64,000 nucleotides of DNA from Steromphala cineraria (GCA_916613615.1 OU744734.1:31876301-31940300), one strand, 5' to 3'. Shown: positions 1 to 14,500, counted from the stretch's first letter. Notes: generated by a model not told the origin, from the sequence alone. Numbers and translations are program-made.

Positions 1-1884
1 CGGTGCTCTACAGTTATTTAGCTGCATCAGTCTGTGCTCTACAGTTATTTAGCTGCATCAGTCGGTGCTCTACAGTTATTTAGCTGCATCAGTCTGTGCT
101 CTACAGTTATTAAGCTGTATCAGTCGGTGCTCTACAGTTATTTAGCTGCATCAGTCTGTGCTCTACAGTTATTTAGCTGCATCAGTCGGGGCTCTTCAGT
201 TATTTAGCTGCATCAGTGGGTGCTCTACGGTTAATTAGCTGCATCAGTCTGTGTTCTACAGTTATTTAGCTGCATCAGTCAGTGCTCTACAGTTATCTAG
301 CTGCATCAGTGGGTGTTCTACGGTTAATTAGCTGCATCAGTTGGTGCTCTACAGTTAATAAGCTGCATCAGTCTGTGCAATACGGTTAATTAGCTGCATC
401 AGTCTGTGCTCTACGGTTATTTAGCTGCATCAGTGGGTGCTCTACAGTTATTTAGCTGCATCAGTCTGTGTTCTACAGTTATTTAGCTGCATCAGTTGGT
501 GCTCTACAGTTATTTCGCTGCATCAGTCGGTGTTCTACAGTTATTTAGCTGCACCAGTCTGTGCTCTACAGTTATTTAGCTGCATCAGTCTGTGCAATAC
601 GGTTAATTAGCTGCATCAGTCGGTGCTCTCCAGTTAATTAGCTGCATCAGTCGGTGCTCTACAGTTATTTAGCTGCATCAGTCGGTGCTCTACAGTTATT
701 TAGCTGCATCAGTTGGTGCTCTACAGTTATTTAGCTGCACCAGTCTGTGCTCTACAGTTATTTAGCTGCATCAGTCTGTGCAATACGGTTAATTAGCTGC
801 ATCAGTCGGTGCTCTACAGTTATTTAGCTGCATCAGTCGGTGTTCTACAGTTATTTAGCTGCATCAGTTGGTGCTCTTCAGTTATTTAGCTGCATCAGTT
901 GGTGTTCTACAGTTATTTAGCTGCATCAGTTTGTGCTCTACAGTTATTAAGCTGCATCAGTCGGTGCTCTACAGTTATTTAGCTGCATCAGTCTGTGCAA
1001 TACGGTTAATTAGCTGTATCAGTCGGTGCTCTACGGTTAATTAGCTGCATCAGTCGGTGTTCTACGGTTAATTAGCTGCATCAGTCGGTGTTCTACGGTT
1101 AATTAGCTGCATCAGTCGGGGCTCTTCAGTTATTTAGCTGCATCAGTCGGTGTTCTACAGTTAATTAGCTGCATCAGTCTGTGCAATACGGTTAATTAGC
1201 TGCATCAGTCGGTGCTCTACGGTTATTTAGCTGCATCAGTCGGTGTTCTACAGTTATTTAGCTGCATCAGTTGGTGCTCTTCAGTTATTGAGCTGCATCA
1301 GTCGGTGTTCTACAGTTATTTAGCTGCATCAGTCGGTGTTCTACAGTTAATTAGCTGCATCAGTCTGTGCAATACGGTTAATTAGCTGCATCAGTCGGTG
1401 CTCTACGGTTATTTAGCTGCATCAGTCGGTGCTCTACAGTTATTTAGCTGCATCAGTCTGTGCAATATGGTTAATTAGCTGCATCAGTCGGTGCTCTACA
1501 GTTAATTAGCTGCATCAGTCGGTGCTCTACAGTTATTTAGCTGCATCAGTCGGTGCTCTACAGTTATTTAGCTGCATCAGTCTGTGCAATACGGTTAATT
1601 AGCTGCATCAGTCTGTGTTCTACAGTTATTTAGCTGCATCAGTCAGTGCTCTACAGTTATCTAGCTGCATCAGTGGGTGTTCTACGGTTAATTAGCTGCA
1701 TCAGTTGGTGCTCTACAGTTAATAAGCTGCATCAGTCTGTGCAATACGGTTAATTAGCTGCATCAGTCTGTGCTCTACGGTTATTTAGCTGCATCAGTGG
1801 GTGCTCTACAGTTATTTAGCTGCATCAGTCTGTGTTCTACAGTTATTTAGCTGCATCAGTTGGTGCTCTACAGTTATTTCGCTG

Positions 1885-4800
1885 CATCAGTCGGTGTTCT
1901 ACAGTTATTTAGCTGCACCAGTCTGTGCTCTACAGTTATTTAGCTGCATCAGTCTGTGCAATACGGTTAATTAGCTGCATCAGTCGGTGCTCTCCAGTTA
2001 ATTAGCTGCATCAGTCGGTGCTCTACAGTTATTTAGCTGCATCAGTCGTTGCTCTACGGTTATTTAGCTGCATCAGTTGGTGCTCTACAGTTATTTAGCT
2101 GCACCAGTCTGTGCTCTACAGTTATTTAGCTGCATCAGTCTGTGCAATACGGTTAATTAGCTGCATCAGTCGGTGCTCTACAGTTATTTAGCTGCATCAG
2201 TCGGTGTTCTACAGTTATTTAGCTGCATCAGTTGGTGCTCTTCAGTTATTTAGCTGCATCAGTTGGTGTTCTACAGTTATTTAGCTGCATCAGTTGGTGC
2301 TCTACAGTTATTAAGCTGCATCAGTCGGTGCTCTACAGTTATTTAGCTGCATCAGTCTGTGCAATACGGTTAATTAGCTGTATCAGTCGGTGCTCTACGG
2401 TTAATTAGCTGCATCAGTTGGTGTTCTACGGTTAATTAGCTGCATCAGTCGGTGTTCTACAGTTATCTAGCTGCATCAGTCGGGGCTCTTCAGTTATTTA
2501 GCTGCATCAGTCGGTGTTCTACAGTTAATTAGCTGCATCAGTCTGTGCAATACGGTTAATTAGCTGCATCAGTCGGTGCTCTACGGTTATTTAGCTGCAT
2601 CAGTCGGTGTTCTACAGTTATTTAGCTGCATCAGTTGGTGCTCTTCAGTTATTGAGCTGCATCAGTCGGTGTTCTACAGTTATTTAGCTGCATCAGTCGG
2701 TGTTCTACAGTTAATTAGCTGCATCAGTCTGTGCAATACGGTTAATTAGCTGCATCAGTCGGTGCTCTACGGTTATTTAGCTGCATCAGTCGGTGCTCTA
2801 CAGTTATTTAGCTGCATCAGTCTGTGCAATATGGTTAATTAGCTGCATCAGTCGGTGCTCTACAGTTAATTAGCTGCATCAGTCGGTGCTCTACAGTTAT
2901 TTAGCTGCATCAGTCGGTGCTCTACAGTTATTTAGCTGCATCAGTCTGTGCAATACGGTTAATTAGCTGCATCAGTCGGTGTTCTACAGTTATTTAGCTG
3001 CACCAGTCTGTGCTCTACAGTTATTTAGCTGCATCAGTCTGTGCAATACGGTTAATTAGCTGCATCAGTCGGTGCTCTCCAGTTAATTAGCTGCATCAGT
3101 CGGTGCTCTACAGTTATTTAGCTGCATCAGTCGTTGCTCTACGGTTATTTAGCTGCATCAGTTGGTGCTCTACAGTTATTTAGCTGCACCAGTCTGTGCT
3201 CTACAGTTATTTAGCTGCATCAGTCTGTGCAATACGGTTAATTAGCTGCATCAGTCGGTGCTCTACAGTTATTTAGCTGCATCAGTCGGTGTTCTACAGT
3301 TATTTAGCTGCATCAGTTGGTGCTCTTCAGTTATTTAGCTGCATCAGTTGGTGTTCTACGGTTAATTAGCTGCATCAGTTGGTGCTCTACAGTTATTTAG
3401 CTGCATCAGTCGGTGCTCTACAGTTATTTAGCTGCATCAGTCTGTGCAATACGGTTAATTAGCTGTATCAGTCGGTGCTCTACGGTTAATTAGCTGCATC
3501 AGTTGGTGTTCTACGGTTAATTAGCTGCATCAGTCGGTGTTCTACAGTTATCTAGCTGCATCAGTCGGGGCTCTTCAGTTATTTAGCTGCATCAGTCGGT
3601 GTTCTACAGTTAATTAGCTGCATCAGTCGGTGTTCTACAGTTATTTAGCTGCATCAGTCTGTGCAATACGGTTATTTAGCTGCATCAGTCGGTGTTCTAC
3701 AGTTATTTAGCTGCATCAGTTGGTGTTCTACAGTTATTTAGCTGCATCAGTCGGGGCTCTTCAGTTATTTAGCTGCATCAGTGGGTGCTCTACGGTTAAT
3801 TAGCTGCATCAGTCTGTGTTCTACAGTTATTTAGCTGCATCAGTCAGTGCTCTACAGTTATCTAGCTGCATCAGTGGGTGTTCTACTGTTAATTAGCTGC
3901 ATCAGTTGGTGCTCTACAGTTAATAAGCTGCATCAGTCTGTGCAATACGGTTAATTAGCTGCATCAGTCTGTGCTCTACGGTTATTTAGCTGCATCAGTG
4001 GGTGCTCTACAATTATTTAGCTGCATCAGTCTGTGTTCTACAGTTATTTAGCTGCATCAGTTGGTGCTCTACAGTTATTTCGCTGCATCAGTCGGTGTTC
4101 TACGGTTAATTAGCTGCATCAGTCTGTGCAATACGGTTAATTAGCTGCATCAGTCGGTGCTCTACGGTTAATTAGCTGCATCAGTCTGTGTTCTACAGTT
4201 ATTTAGCTGCATCAGTCGGTGCTCTACAGTTATTTCGCTGCATCAGTCTGTGTTCTACAGTTATTTAGCTGCATCAGTTGGTGCTCTACAGTTATTTAGC
4301 TGCATCAGTCGGTGCTCTACAGTTATTAAGCTGCATCAGTGGGTGCTCTACAGTTATTTAGCTGCATCAGTTGATGCTCTACAGTTATTTAGCTGCATCA
4401 GTCTGTGCTTTACAGTTATTGAGCTGCATCAGTCGGTGTTCTACAGTTATTTAGCTGCATCAGTCGGTGTTCTACAGTTAATTAGCTGCATCAGTCTGTG
4501 CAATACGGTTAATTAGCTGCATCAGTCGGTGCTCTACAGTTATTTAGCTGTATCAGTCTGTGCTCTACAGTTATTTAGCTGCATCAGTCGGTGCTCTACA
4601 GTTATTTCGCTGCATCAGTCTGTGTTCTACAGTTATTTAGCTGCATCAGTCTGTGTTCTACAGTTATTTAGCTGCATCAGTCGGTGTTCTACAGTTAATT
4701 AGCTGCATCAGTCTGTGCAATACGGTTAATTAGCTGCATCAGTCTGTGTTCTACAGTTATTTAGCTGCATCAGTCGGTGCTCTACAGTTATTTCGCTGCA

Positions 4801-5155
4801 TCAGTCTGTGTTCTACAGTTATTTAGCTGCATCAGTTGGTGCTCTACAGTTATTTAGCTGCATCAGTTGGTGCTCTACAGTTATTAAGCTGCATCAGTGG
4901 GTGCTCTACAGTTATTTAGCTGCATCAGTTGATGCTCTACAGTTATTTAGCTGCATCAGTCTGTGCTTTACAGTTATTGAGCTGCATCAGTCGGTGTTCT
5001 ACAGTTATTTAGCTGCATCAGTCGGTGTTCTACAGTTAATTAGCTGCATCAGTCTGTGCAATACGGTTAATTAGCTGCATCAGTCGGTGCTCTACGGTTA
5101 TTTAGCTGCATCAGTCGGTGCTCTACAGTTATTTAGCTGCATCAGTCTGTGCAAT
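1885..5155 (+). repeat. higher-order segment of the 31-bp array, copy 1
   Basis: Diagnostic variants here recur exactly 5,789 bp downstream: the CTCTCC unit at 1,991 and 7,780, the CAGTCAGTGC unit at 3,846 and 9,635, and the 88-codon frames at 4,250/10,039 and 4,808/10,597. The offset equals 187 units minus 8 bp, which matches the two 4-bp deletions lying between. Edges are approximate, taken where variant order stops matching. Confidence 0.85.
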
Positions 5156-7673
5156 ATGGTTAATTAGCTGCATCAGTCGGTGCTCTACAGTTAATTAGCT
5201 GCATCAGTCGGTGCTCTACAGTTATTTAGCTGCACCAGTCTGTGCTCTACAGTTATTTAGCTGCATCAGTCTGTGCAATACGGTTAATTAGCTGCATCAG
5301 TCGGTGCTCTACAGTTAATTAGTTGCATCAGTCGGTGCTCTACAGTTATTTAGCTGCATCAGTCGGTGTTCTACAGTTATTTAGCTGCATCAGTCTGTGC
5401 AATACGGTTAATTAGCTGCATCAGTCGGTGTTCTACAGTTATTTAGCTGCATCAGTCGGTGCTCTACGGTTATTTAGCTGCATCGGTGTTCTACAGTTAT
5501 TTAGCTGCACCAGTCTGTGCTCTACAGTTATTTAGCTGCATCAGTCTGTGCAATACGGTTAATTAGCTGCATCAGTCGGTGCTCTACAGTTAATAAGCTG
5601 CATCAGTCGGTGCTCTACAGTTATTTAGCTGCATCAGTCGGTGTTCTACAGTTATTTAGCTGCATCAGTCTGTGCAATACGGTTAATTAGCTGCATCAGT
5701 CGGTGTTCTACAGTTATTTAGCTGCATCAGTCGGTGCTCTACGGTTATTTAGCTGCATCAGTCTGTGCTTTACAGTTATTGAGCTGCATCAGTCGGTGTT
5801 CTACAGTTATTTAGCTGCATCAGTCGGTGTTCTACAGTTAATTAGCTGCATCAGTCTGTGCAATACGGTTAATTAGCTGCATCAGTCGGTGCTCTACGGT
5901 TATTTAGCTGCATCAGTCGGTGCTCTACAGTTATTTAGCTGCATCAGTCTGTGCAATATGGTTAATTAGCTGCATCAGTCGGTGCTCTACAGTTAATTAG
6001 CTGCATCAGTCGGTGCTCTACAGTTATTTAGCTGCATCAGTCGGTGCTCTACAGTTATTTAGCTGCATCAGTCTGTGCAATACGGTTAATTAGCTGCATC
6101 AGTCGGTGCTCTACAGTTAATAAGCTGCATCAGTCGGTGCTCTACAGTTATTTAGCTGCATCAGTCGGTGTTCTACAGTTATTTAGCTGCACCAGTCTGT
6201 GCTCTACAGTTATTTAGCTGCATCAGTCTGTGCAATACGGTTAATTAGCTGCATCAGTCGGTGCTCTCCAGTTAATTAGCTGCATCAGTCGGTGCTCTAC
6301 AGTTATTTAGCTGCATCAGTCGTTGCTCTACGGTTATTTAGCTGCATCAGTTGGTGCTCTACAGTTATTTAGCTGCACCAGTCTGTGCTCTACAGTTATT
6401 TAGCTGCATCAGTCTGTGCAATACGGTTAATTAGCTGCATCAGTCGGTGCTCTACAGTTATTTAGCTGCATCAGTCGGTGTTCTACAGTTATTTAGCTGC
6501 ATCAGTTGGTGCTCTTCAGTTATTTAGCTGCATCAGTTGGTGTTCTACAGTTATTTAGCTGCATCAGTTGGTGCTCTACAGTTATTAAGCTGCATCAGTC
6601 TGTGCTCTACAGTTATTTAGCTGCATCAGTCTGTGCAATACGGTTAATTAGCTGTATCAGTCGGTGCTCTACGGTTAATTAGCTGCATCAGTTGGTGTTC
6701 TACGGTTAATTAGCTGCATCAGTCGGTGTTCTACAGTTATCTAGCTGCATCAGTCGGGGCTCTTCAGTTATTTAGCTGCATCAGTCGGTGTTCTACAGTT
6801 AATTAGCTGCATCAGTCGGTGTTCTACAGTTAATAAGTTGCATCAGTCGGTGCTCTACAGTTATTTAGCTGCATCAGTCGGTGTTCTACAGTTATTTAGC
6901 TGCATCAGTCTGTGCAATACGGTTAATTAGCTGCATCAGTCGGTGTTCTACAGTTATTTAGCTGCATCAGTCGGTGCTCTACGGTTATTTAGCTGCATCG
7001 GTGTTCTACAGTTATTTAGCTGCACCAGTCTGTGCTCTACAGTTATTTAGCTGCATCAGTCTGTGCAATACGGTTAATTAGCTGCATCAGTCGGTGCTCT
7101 ACAGTTAATAAGCTGCATCAGTCGGTGCTCTACAGTTATTTAGCTGCATCAGTCGGTGTTCTACAGTTATTTAGCTGCATCAGTCTGTGCAATACGGTTA
7201 ATTAGCTGCATCAGTCGGTGTTCTACAGTTATTTAGCTGCATCAGTCGGTGCTCTACGGTTATTTAGCTGCATCAGTCTGTGCTTTACAGTTATTGAGCT
7301 GCATCAGTCGGTGTTCTACAGTTATTTAGCTGCATCAGTCGGTGTTCTACAGTTAATTAGCTGCATCAGTCTGTGCAATACGGTTAATTAGCTGCATCAG
7401 TCGGTGCTCTACGGTTATTTAGCTGCATCAGTCGGTGCTCTACAGTTATTTAGCTGCATCAGTCTGTGCAATACGGTTAATTAGCTGCATCAGTCGGTGC
7501 TCTACAGTTAATTAGCTGCATCAGTCGGTGCTCTACAGTTATTTAGCTGCATCAGTCGGTGCTCTACAGTTATTTAGCTGCATCAGTCTGTGCAATACGG
7601 TTAATTAGCTGCATCAGTCGGTGCTCTACAGTTAATAAGCTGCATCAGTCGGTGCTCTACAGTTATTTAGCTG

Positions 7674-10600
7674 CATCAGTCGGTGTTCTACAGTTATTTA
7701 GCTGCACCAGTCTGTGCTCTACAGTTATTTAGCTGCATCAGTCTGTGCAATACGGTTAATTAGCTGCATCAGTCGGTGCTCTCCAGTTAATTAGCTGCAT
7801 CAGTCGGTGCTCTACAGTTATTTAGCTGCATCAGTCGTTGCTCTACGGTTATTTAGCTGCATCAGTTGGTGCTCTACAGTTATTTAGCTGCACCAGTCTG
7901 TGCTCTACAGTTATTTAGCTGCATCAGTCTGTGCAATACGGTTAATTAGCTGCATCAGTCGGTGCTCTACAGTTATTTAGCTGCATCAGTCGGTGTTCTA
8001 CAGTTATTTAGCTGCATCAGTCGGTGCTCTTCAGTTATTTAGCTGCATCAGTTGGTGTTCTACAGTTATTTAGCTGCATCAGTCGGTGCTCTACAGTTAT
8101 TAAGCTGCATCAGTCGGTGCTCTACAGTTATTTAGCTGCATCAGTCTGTGCAATACGGTTAATTAGCTGTATCAGTCGGTGCTCTACGGTTAATTAGCTG
8201 CATCAGTCGGTGCTCTACGGTTATTTAGCTGCATCAGTCGGTGTTCTACAGTTATCTAGCTGCATCAGTCGGGGCTCTTCAGTTATTTAGCTGCATCAGT
8301 CGGTGTTCTACAGTTAATTAGCTGCATCAGTCTGTGCAATACGGTTAATTAGCTGCATCAGTCGGTGCTCTACGGTTATTTAGCTGCATCAGTCGGTGTT
8401 CTACAGTTATTTAGCTGCATCAGTTGGTGCTCTTCAGTTATTGAGCTGCATCAGTCGGTGTTCTACAGTTATTTAGCTGCATCAGTCGGTGTTCTACAGT
8501 TAATTAGCTGCATCAGTCTGTGCAATACGGTTAATTAGCTGCATCAGTCGGTGCTCTACGGTTATTTAGCTGCATCAGTCGGTGCTCTACAGTTATTTAG
8601 CTGCATCAGTCTGTGCAATATGGTTAATTAGCTGCATCAGTCGGTGCTCTACAGTTAATTAGCTGCATCAGTCGGTGCTCTACAGTTATTTAGCTGCATC
8701 AGTCGGTGCTCTACAGTTATTTAGCTGCATCAGTCTGTGCAATACGGTTAATTAGCTGCATCAGTCGGTGTTCTACAGTTATTTAGCTGCACCAGTCTGT
8801 GCTCTACAGTTATTTAGCTGCATCAGTCTGTGCAATACGGTTAATTAGCTGCATCAGTCGGTGCTCTCCAGTTAATTAGCTGCATCAGTCGGTGCTCTAC
8901 AGTTATTTAGCTGCATCAGTCGTTGCTCTACAGTTATTTAGCTGCATCAGTTGGTGCTCTACAGTTATTTAGCTGCACCAGTCTGTGCTCTACAGTTATT
9001 TAGCTGCATCAGTCTGTGCAATACGGTTAATTAGCTGCATCAGTCGGTGCTCTACAGTTATTTAGCTGCATCAGTCGGTGTTCTACAGTTATTTAGCTGC
9101 ATCAGTTGGTGCTCTTCAGTTATTTAGCTGCATCAGTTGGTGTTCTACAGTTATTTAGCTGCATCAGTTGGTGCTCTACAGTTATTAAGCTGCATCAGTC
9201 GGTGCTCTACAGTTATTTAGCTGCATCAGTCTGTGCAATACGGTTAATTAGCTGTATCAGTCGGTGCTCTACGGTTAATTAGCTGCATCAGTTGGTGTTC
9301 TACGGTTAATTAGCTGCATCAGTCGGTGTTCTACAGTTATCTAGCTGCATCAGTCGGGGCTCTTCAGTTATTTAGCTGCATCAGTCGGTGTTCTACAGTT
9401 AATTAGCTGCATCAGTCGGTGTTCTACAGTTATTTAGCTGCATCAGTCTGTGCAATACGGTTATTTAGCTGCATCAGTCGGTGTTCTACAGTTATTTAGC
9501 TGCATCAGTTGGTGTTCTACAGTTATTTAGCTGCATCAGTCGGGGCTCTTCAGTTATTTAGCTGCATCAGTGGGTGCTCTACGGTTAATTAGCTGCATCA
9601 GTCTGTGTTCTACAGTTATTTAGCTGCATCAGTCAGTGCTCTACAGTTATCTAGCTGCATCAGTGGGTGTTCTACTGTTAATTAGCTGCATCAGTTGGTG
9701 CTCTACAGTTAATAAGCTGCATCAGTCTGTGCAATACGGTTAATTAGCTGCATCAGTCTGTGCTCTACGGTTATTTAGCTGCATCAGTGGGTGCTCTACA
9801 ATTATTTAGCTGCATCAGTCTGTGTTCTACAGTTATTTAGCTGCATCAGTTGGTGCTCTACAGTTATTTCGCTGCATCAGTCGGTGTTCTACGGTTAATT
9901 AGCTGCATCAGTCTGTGCAATACGGTTAATTAGCTGCATCAGTCGGTGCTCTACGGTTAATTAGCTGCATCAGTCTGTGTTCTACAGTTATTTAGCTGCA
10001 TCAGTCGGTGCTCTACAGTTATTTCGCTGCATCAGTCTGTGTTCTACAGTTATTTAGCTGCATCAGTTGGTGCTCTACAGTTATTTAGCTGCATCAGTTG
10101 GTGCTCTACAGTTATTAAGCTGCATCAGTGGGTGCTCTACAGTTATTTAGCTGCATCAGTTGATGCTCTACAGTTATTTAGCTGCATCAGTCTGTGCTTT
10201 ACAGTTATTGAGCTGCATCAGTCGGTGTTCTACAGTTATTTAGCTGCATCAGTCGGTGTTCTACAGTTAATTAGCTGCATCAGTCTGTGCAATACGGTTA
10301 ATTAGCTGCATCAGTCGGTGCTCTACAGTTATTTAGCTGTATCAGTCTGTGCTCTACAGTTATTTAGCTGCATCAGTTGGTGCTCTACAGTTATTTCGCT
10401 GCATCAGTCTGTGTTCTACAGTTATTTAGCTGCATCAGTCTGTGTTCTACAGTTATTTAGCTGCATCAGTCGGTGTTCTACAGTTAATTAGCTGCATCAG
10501 TCTGTGCAATACGGTTAATTAGCTGCATCAGTCTGTGTTCTACAGTTATTTAGCTGCATCAGTCGGTGCTCTACAGTTATTTCGCTGCATCAGTCTGTGT

Positions 10601-10944
10601 TCTACAGTTATTTAGCTGCATCAGTTGGTGCTCTACAGTTATTTAGCTGCATCAGTTGGTGCTCTACAGTTATTAAGCTGCATCAGTGGGTGCTCTACAG
10701 TTATTTAGCTGCATCAGTTGATGCTCTACAGTTATTTAGCTGCATCAGTCTGTGCTTTACAGTTATTGAGCTGCATCAGTCGGTGTTCTACAGTTATTTA
10801 GCTGCATCAGTCGGTGTTCTACAGTTAATTAGCTGCATCAGTCTGTGCAATACGGTTAATTAGCTGCATCAGTCGGTGCTCTACGGTTATTTAGCTGCAT
10901 CAGTCGGTGCTCTACAGTTATTTAGCTGCATCAGTCTGTGCAAT
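7674..10944 (+). repeat. higher-order segment of the 31-bp array, copy 2
   Basis: Partner of the segment at about 1,885-5,155, in the same orientation. Smaller nested periods are also readable from marker units: 1,364 bp (44 units; 281 and 1,645), 1,085 bp (35 units; 1,991/3,076 and 7,780/8,865), 1,515 bp (49 units minus 4 bp; 5,481/6,996 and 6,265/7,780) and 4,150 bp (6,831/10,981). The array therefore grew by repeated unequal duplication of blocks of 35-190 units. Confidence 0.8.
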
Positions 10945-13900
10945 ACGGTTAATTAGCTGCATCAGTCGGTGCTCTACAGTTAATAAGTTGCATCAGTCGG
11001 TGCTCTACAGTTATTTAGCTGCATCAGTCGGTGTTCTACAGTTATTTAGCTGCATCAGTCTGTGCAATACGGTTAATTAGCTGCATCAGTCGGTGTTCTA
11101 CAGTTATTTAGCTGCATCAGTCGGTGCTCTACGGTTATTTAGCTGCATCGGTGTTCTACAGTTATTTAGCTGCACCAGTCTGTGCTCTACAGTTATTTAG
11201 CTGCATCAGTCTGTGCAATACGGTTAATTAGCTGCATCAGTCGGTGCTCTACAGTTAATAAGCTGCATCAGTCGGTGCTCTACAGTTATTTAGCTGCATC
11301 AGTCGGTGTTCTACAGTTATTTAGCTGCATCAGTCTGTGCAATACGGTTAATTAGCTGCATCAGTCGGTGTTCTACAGTTATTTAGCTGCATCAGTCGGT
11401 GCTCTACGGTTATTTAGCTGCATCAGTCTGTGCTTTACAGTTATTGAGCTGCATCAGTCGGTGTTCTACAGTTATTTAGCTGCATCAGTCGGTGTTCTAC
11501 AGTTAATTAGCTGCATCAGTCTGTGCAATACGGTTAATTAGCTGCATCAGTCGGTGCTCTACGGTTATTTAGCTGCATCAGTCGGTGCTCTACAGTTATT
11601 TAGCTGCATCAGTCTGTGCAATATGGTTAATTAGCTGCATCAGTCGGTGCTCTACAGTTAATTAGCTGCATCAGTCGGTGCTCTACAGTTATTTAGCTGC
11701 ATCAGTCGGTGCTCTACAGTTATTTAGCTGCATCAGTCTGTGCAATACGGTTAATTAGCTGCATCAGTCGGTGCTCTACAGTTAATAAGCTGCATCAGTC
11801 GGTGCTCTACAGTTATTTAGCTGCATCAGTCGGTGTTCTACAGTTATTTAGCTGCACCAGTCTGTGCTCTACAGTTATTTAGCTGCATCAGTCTGTGCAA
11901 TACGGTTAATTAGCTGCATCAGTCGGTGCTCTCCAGTTAATAAGCTGCATCAGTCGGTGCTCTACAGTTATTTAGCTGCATCAGTCGTTGCTCTACGGTT
12001 ATTTAGCTGCATCAGTTGGTGCTCTACAGTTATTTAGCTGCACCAGTCTGTGCTCTACAGTTATTTAGCTGCATCAGTCTGTGCAATACGGTTAATTAGC
12101 TGCATCAGTCGGTGCTCTACAGTTATTTAGCTGCATCAGTCGGTGTTCTACAGTTATTTAGCTGCATCAGTTGGTGCTCTTCAGTTATTTAGCTGCATCA
12201 GTTGGTGTTCTACAGTTATTTAGCTGCATCAGTTGGTGCTCTACAGTTATTAAGCTGCATCAGTCTGTGCTCTACAGTTATTTAGCTGCATCAGTCTGTG
12301 CAATACGGTTAATTAGCTGTATCAGTCGGTGCTCTACGGTTAATTAGCTGCATCAGTTGGTGTTCTACGGTTAATTAGCTGCATCTGTCGGTGTTCTACA
12401 GTTATCTAGCTGCATCAGTCGGGGCTCTTCAGTTATTTAGCTGCATCAGTCGGTGTTCTACAGTTTATTAGCTGCATCAGTCTGTGCTCTACAGTTATTT
12501 AGCTGCATCAGTCGGTGCTCTACAGTTATCTAGCTGCATCAGTCGGTGTTCTACGGTTATTTAGCTGCATCAGTTGGTGCTCTTCAGTTATTTAGCTGCA
12601 TCAGTCGGTGTTCTACAGTTAATTAGCTGCATCAGTCGGTGTTCTACAGTTATTTAGCTGCATCAGTCTGTGCAATACGGTTATTTAGCTGCATCAGTCG
12701 GTGTTCTACAGTTATTTAGCTGCATCAGTTGGTGTTCTACAGTTATTTAGCTGCATCAGTCGGTGCTCTTCAGTTATTTAGCTGCATCAGTCGGTGTTCT
12801 ACGGTTAATTAGCTGCATCAGTCGGTGTTCTACAGTTATCTAGCTGCATCAGTTGGGGCTCTTCAGTTATTTAGCTGCATCAGTTGGTGTTCTACGGTTA
12901 ATTAGCTGCATCAGTCGGGGCTCTTCAGTTATTTAGCTGCATCAGTCGGTGTTCTACAGTTTATTAGCTGCATCAGTCTGTGCTCTACAGTTATTTAGCT
13001 GCATCAGTCGGTGCTCTACAGTTATCTAGCTGCATCAGTCGGTGTTCTACGGTTATTTAGCTGCATCAGTCGGTGCTCTACAGTTATTTAGCTGCATCAG
13101 TCGGTGTTCTACAGTTAATTAGCTGCATTAATCGGGGCTCTTCAGTTATTTAGCTGCATCAGTCGGTGTTCTACAGTTAATTAGCTGCATCAGTCGGTGC
13201 TCTACAGTTATTTAGCTGCATCAGTCGGTGCTCTACAGTTATCTAGCTGCATCAGTCGGTGTTCTACAGTTATTTAGCTGCATCAGTCTGTGTTCTACAG
13301 TTATTTAGCTGCATCAGTCAGTGCTCTACAGTTATTTAGCTGCATCAGTCTGTGCTCTACCGTTATTTAGCTGCATCAGTCTGTGCAATACAGTTATTTA
13401 GCTGCATCAGTCGGTGTTCTACAGTTAATTAGCTGCATCAGTCGGTGCTCTACAGTTATTTAGCTGCATCAGTCGGTGCTCTACAGTTATCTAGCTGCAT
13501 CAGTCGGTGTTCTACAGTTATTTAGCTGCATCAGTCTGTGTTCTACAGTTATTTAGCTGCATCAGTCAGTGCTCTACAGTTATTTAGCTGCATCAGTCTG
13601 TGCTCTACAGTTATTTAGCTGCATCAGTCTGTGCAATACAGTTATTTAGCTGCATCAGTCGGTGCTCTACAGTTATTTAGCTGCATCAGTCTGTGCTCTA
13701 CAGTTATTTAGCTGCATCAGTTGGTGCTCTACAGTTATTTAGCTGCATCAGTCGGTGCTCTACGGTTATTTAGCTGCATCAGTCTGTGTTCAACGGTTAT
13801 TTAGTTGCATCAGTCTGTGTTCTACAGTTATTTAGCTGCATCAGTTGGAGTTCTACAGTTATTTAGCTGCATCAGTCGGTGCTCTACAGTTATTTAGCTG

Positions 13901-13983
13901 CATCAGTTGGTGCTCTACAGTTATTTAGCTGCATCAGTGGGTGTTCTACAGTTAAAACTGCATCAGTCAGTGATCTACAGCTA

Positions 13984-14500
13984 CTTCAAACAGCTAGAAT
14001 TGAATGGACCTAGTGGCAACTTTTAAAACAGATTTGACATAATAACAACAAAGTGTGCACTGGATCAATAAAGACATTTCGGAGGTCATGTAAAAATGTT
14101 TTCAGTTTTCATATTGTGTACAGTTACAACCACAACAAAACTTTCTTAAGCTAATCCAACTGGACCATAGAAGGGTAACAGGCAGTTTCATTTTTGTTAT
14201 AAAGAAAATTACTATTATAATTTTTGTTTTCAAAGTTTACACTAGGTCCTCAATACAAAGTATCTTTTGAAGGTACATTTGAAAATGTTCACACAGTTCC
14301 TACTAATTTTTAAAATGAAGTGTCAAGGATTAATATATATTTTTCTTAGAGAGCCACTCTGAGAGTTGTTGGGGATCACATATGACAAACTTTACTTATA
14401 GTATTTTGATTGAAGTATTGACTGTTGCAAGAAAGTGTCATTTGACCCTTATGTTGCAGAAGGGTCGGGAGACATATTTGGTTTTAGCAGAGTTCCCGTC
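13984..14500. other. AT-rich spacer
   Basis: Low-complexity AT-rich DNA to the right of the satellite. No start/stop pattern, splice-flanked frame or RNA gene stands out. Confidence 0.6.

Larger units (their letters stand above)
1..13983. repeat. 31-bp satellite array (about 450 units)
   Basis: The unit is 31 bp and contains the core TTAGCTGCATCAGT followed by a variable linker (CGGTGCTCTACAG, CTGTGTTCTACAG or CTGTGCAATACGG types). It starts before the window and decays at 13,940-13,983, where the last units lose bases. Spacing is almost perfectly 31 bp. The only recurrent indel seen is a 4-bp loss (GCTGCATCGG instead of GCTGCATCAGTCGG) near 5,481, 6,996 and 11,146. Because 31 is not divisible by three, the frame rotates through each unit and meets TAG within a few units. 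The longest frames are four 88-codon ones (4,250; 4,808; 10,039; 10,597), which are copies of the same repeat block rather than genes. No function is visible. Confidence 0.97.

Noticed and set aside
4250..10863. Four nearly identical 88-codon ORFs
   Set aside because: Copies of one satellite block (18 units or 5,789 bp apart); similarity comes from array duplication.
1..13983. CRISPR-like array of short regular repeats
   Set aside because: The whole 31-bp unit repeats with no unique spacers, in a eukaryotic context without cas genes. It is a satellite.
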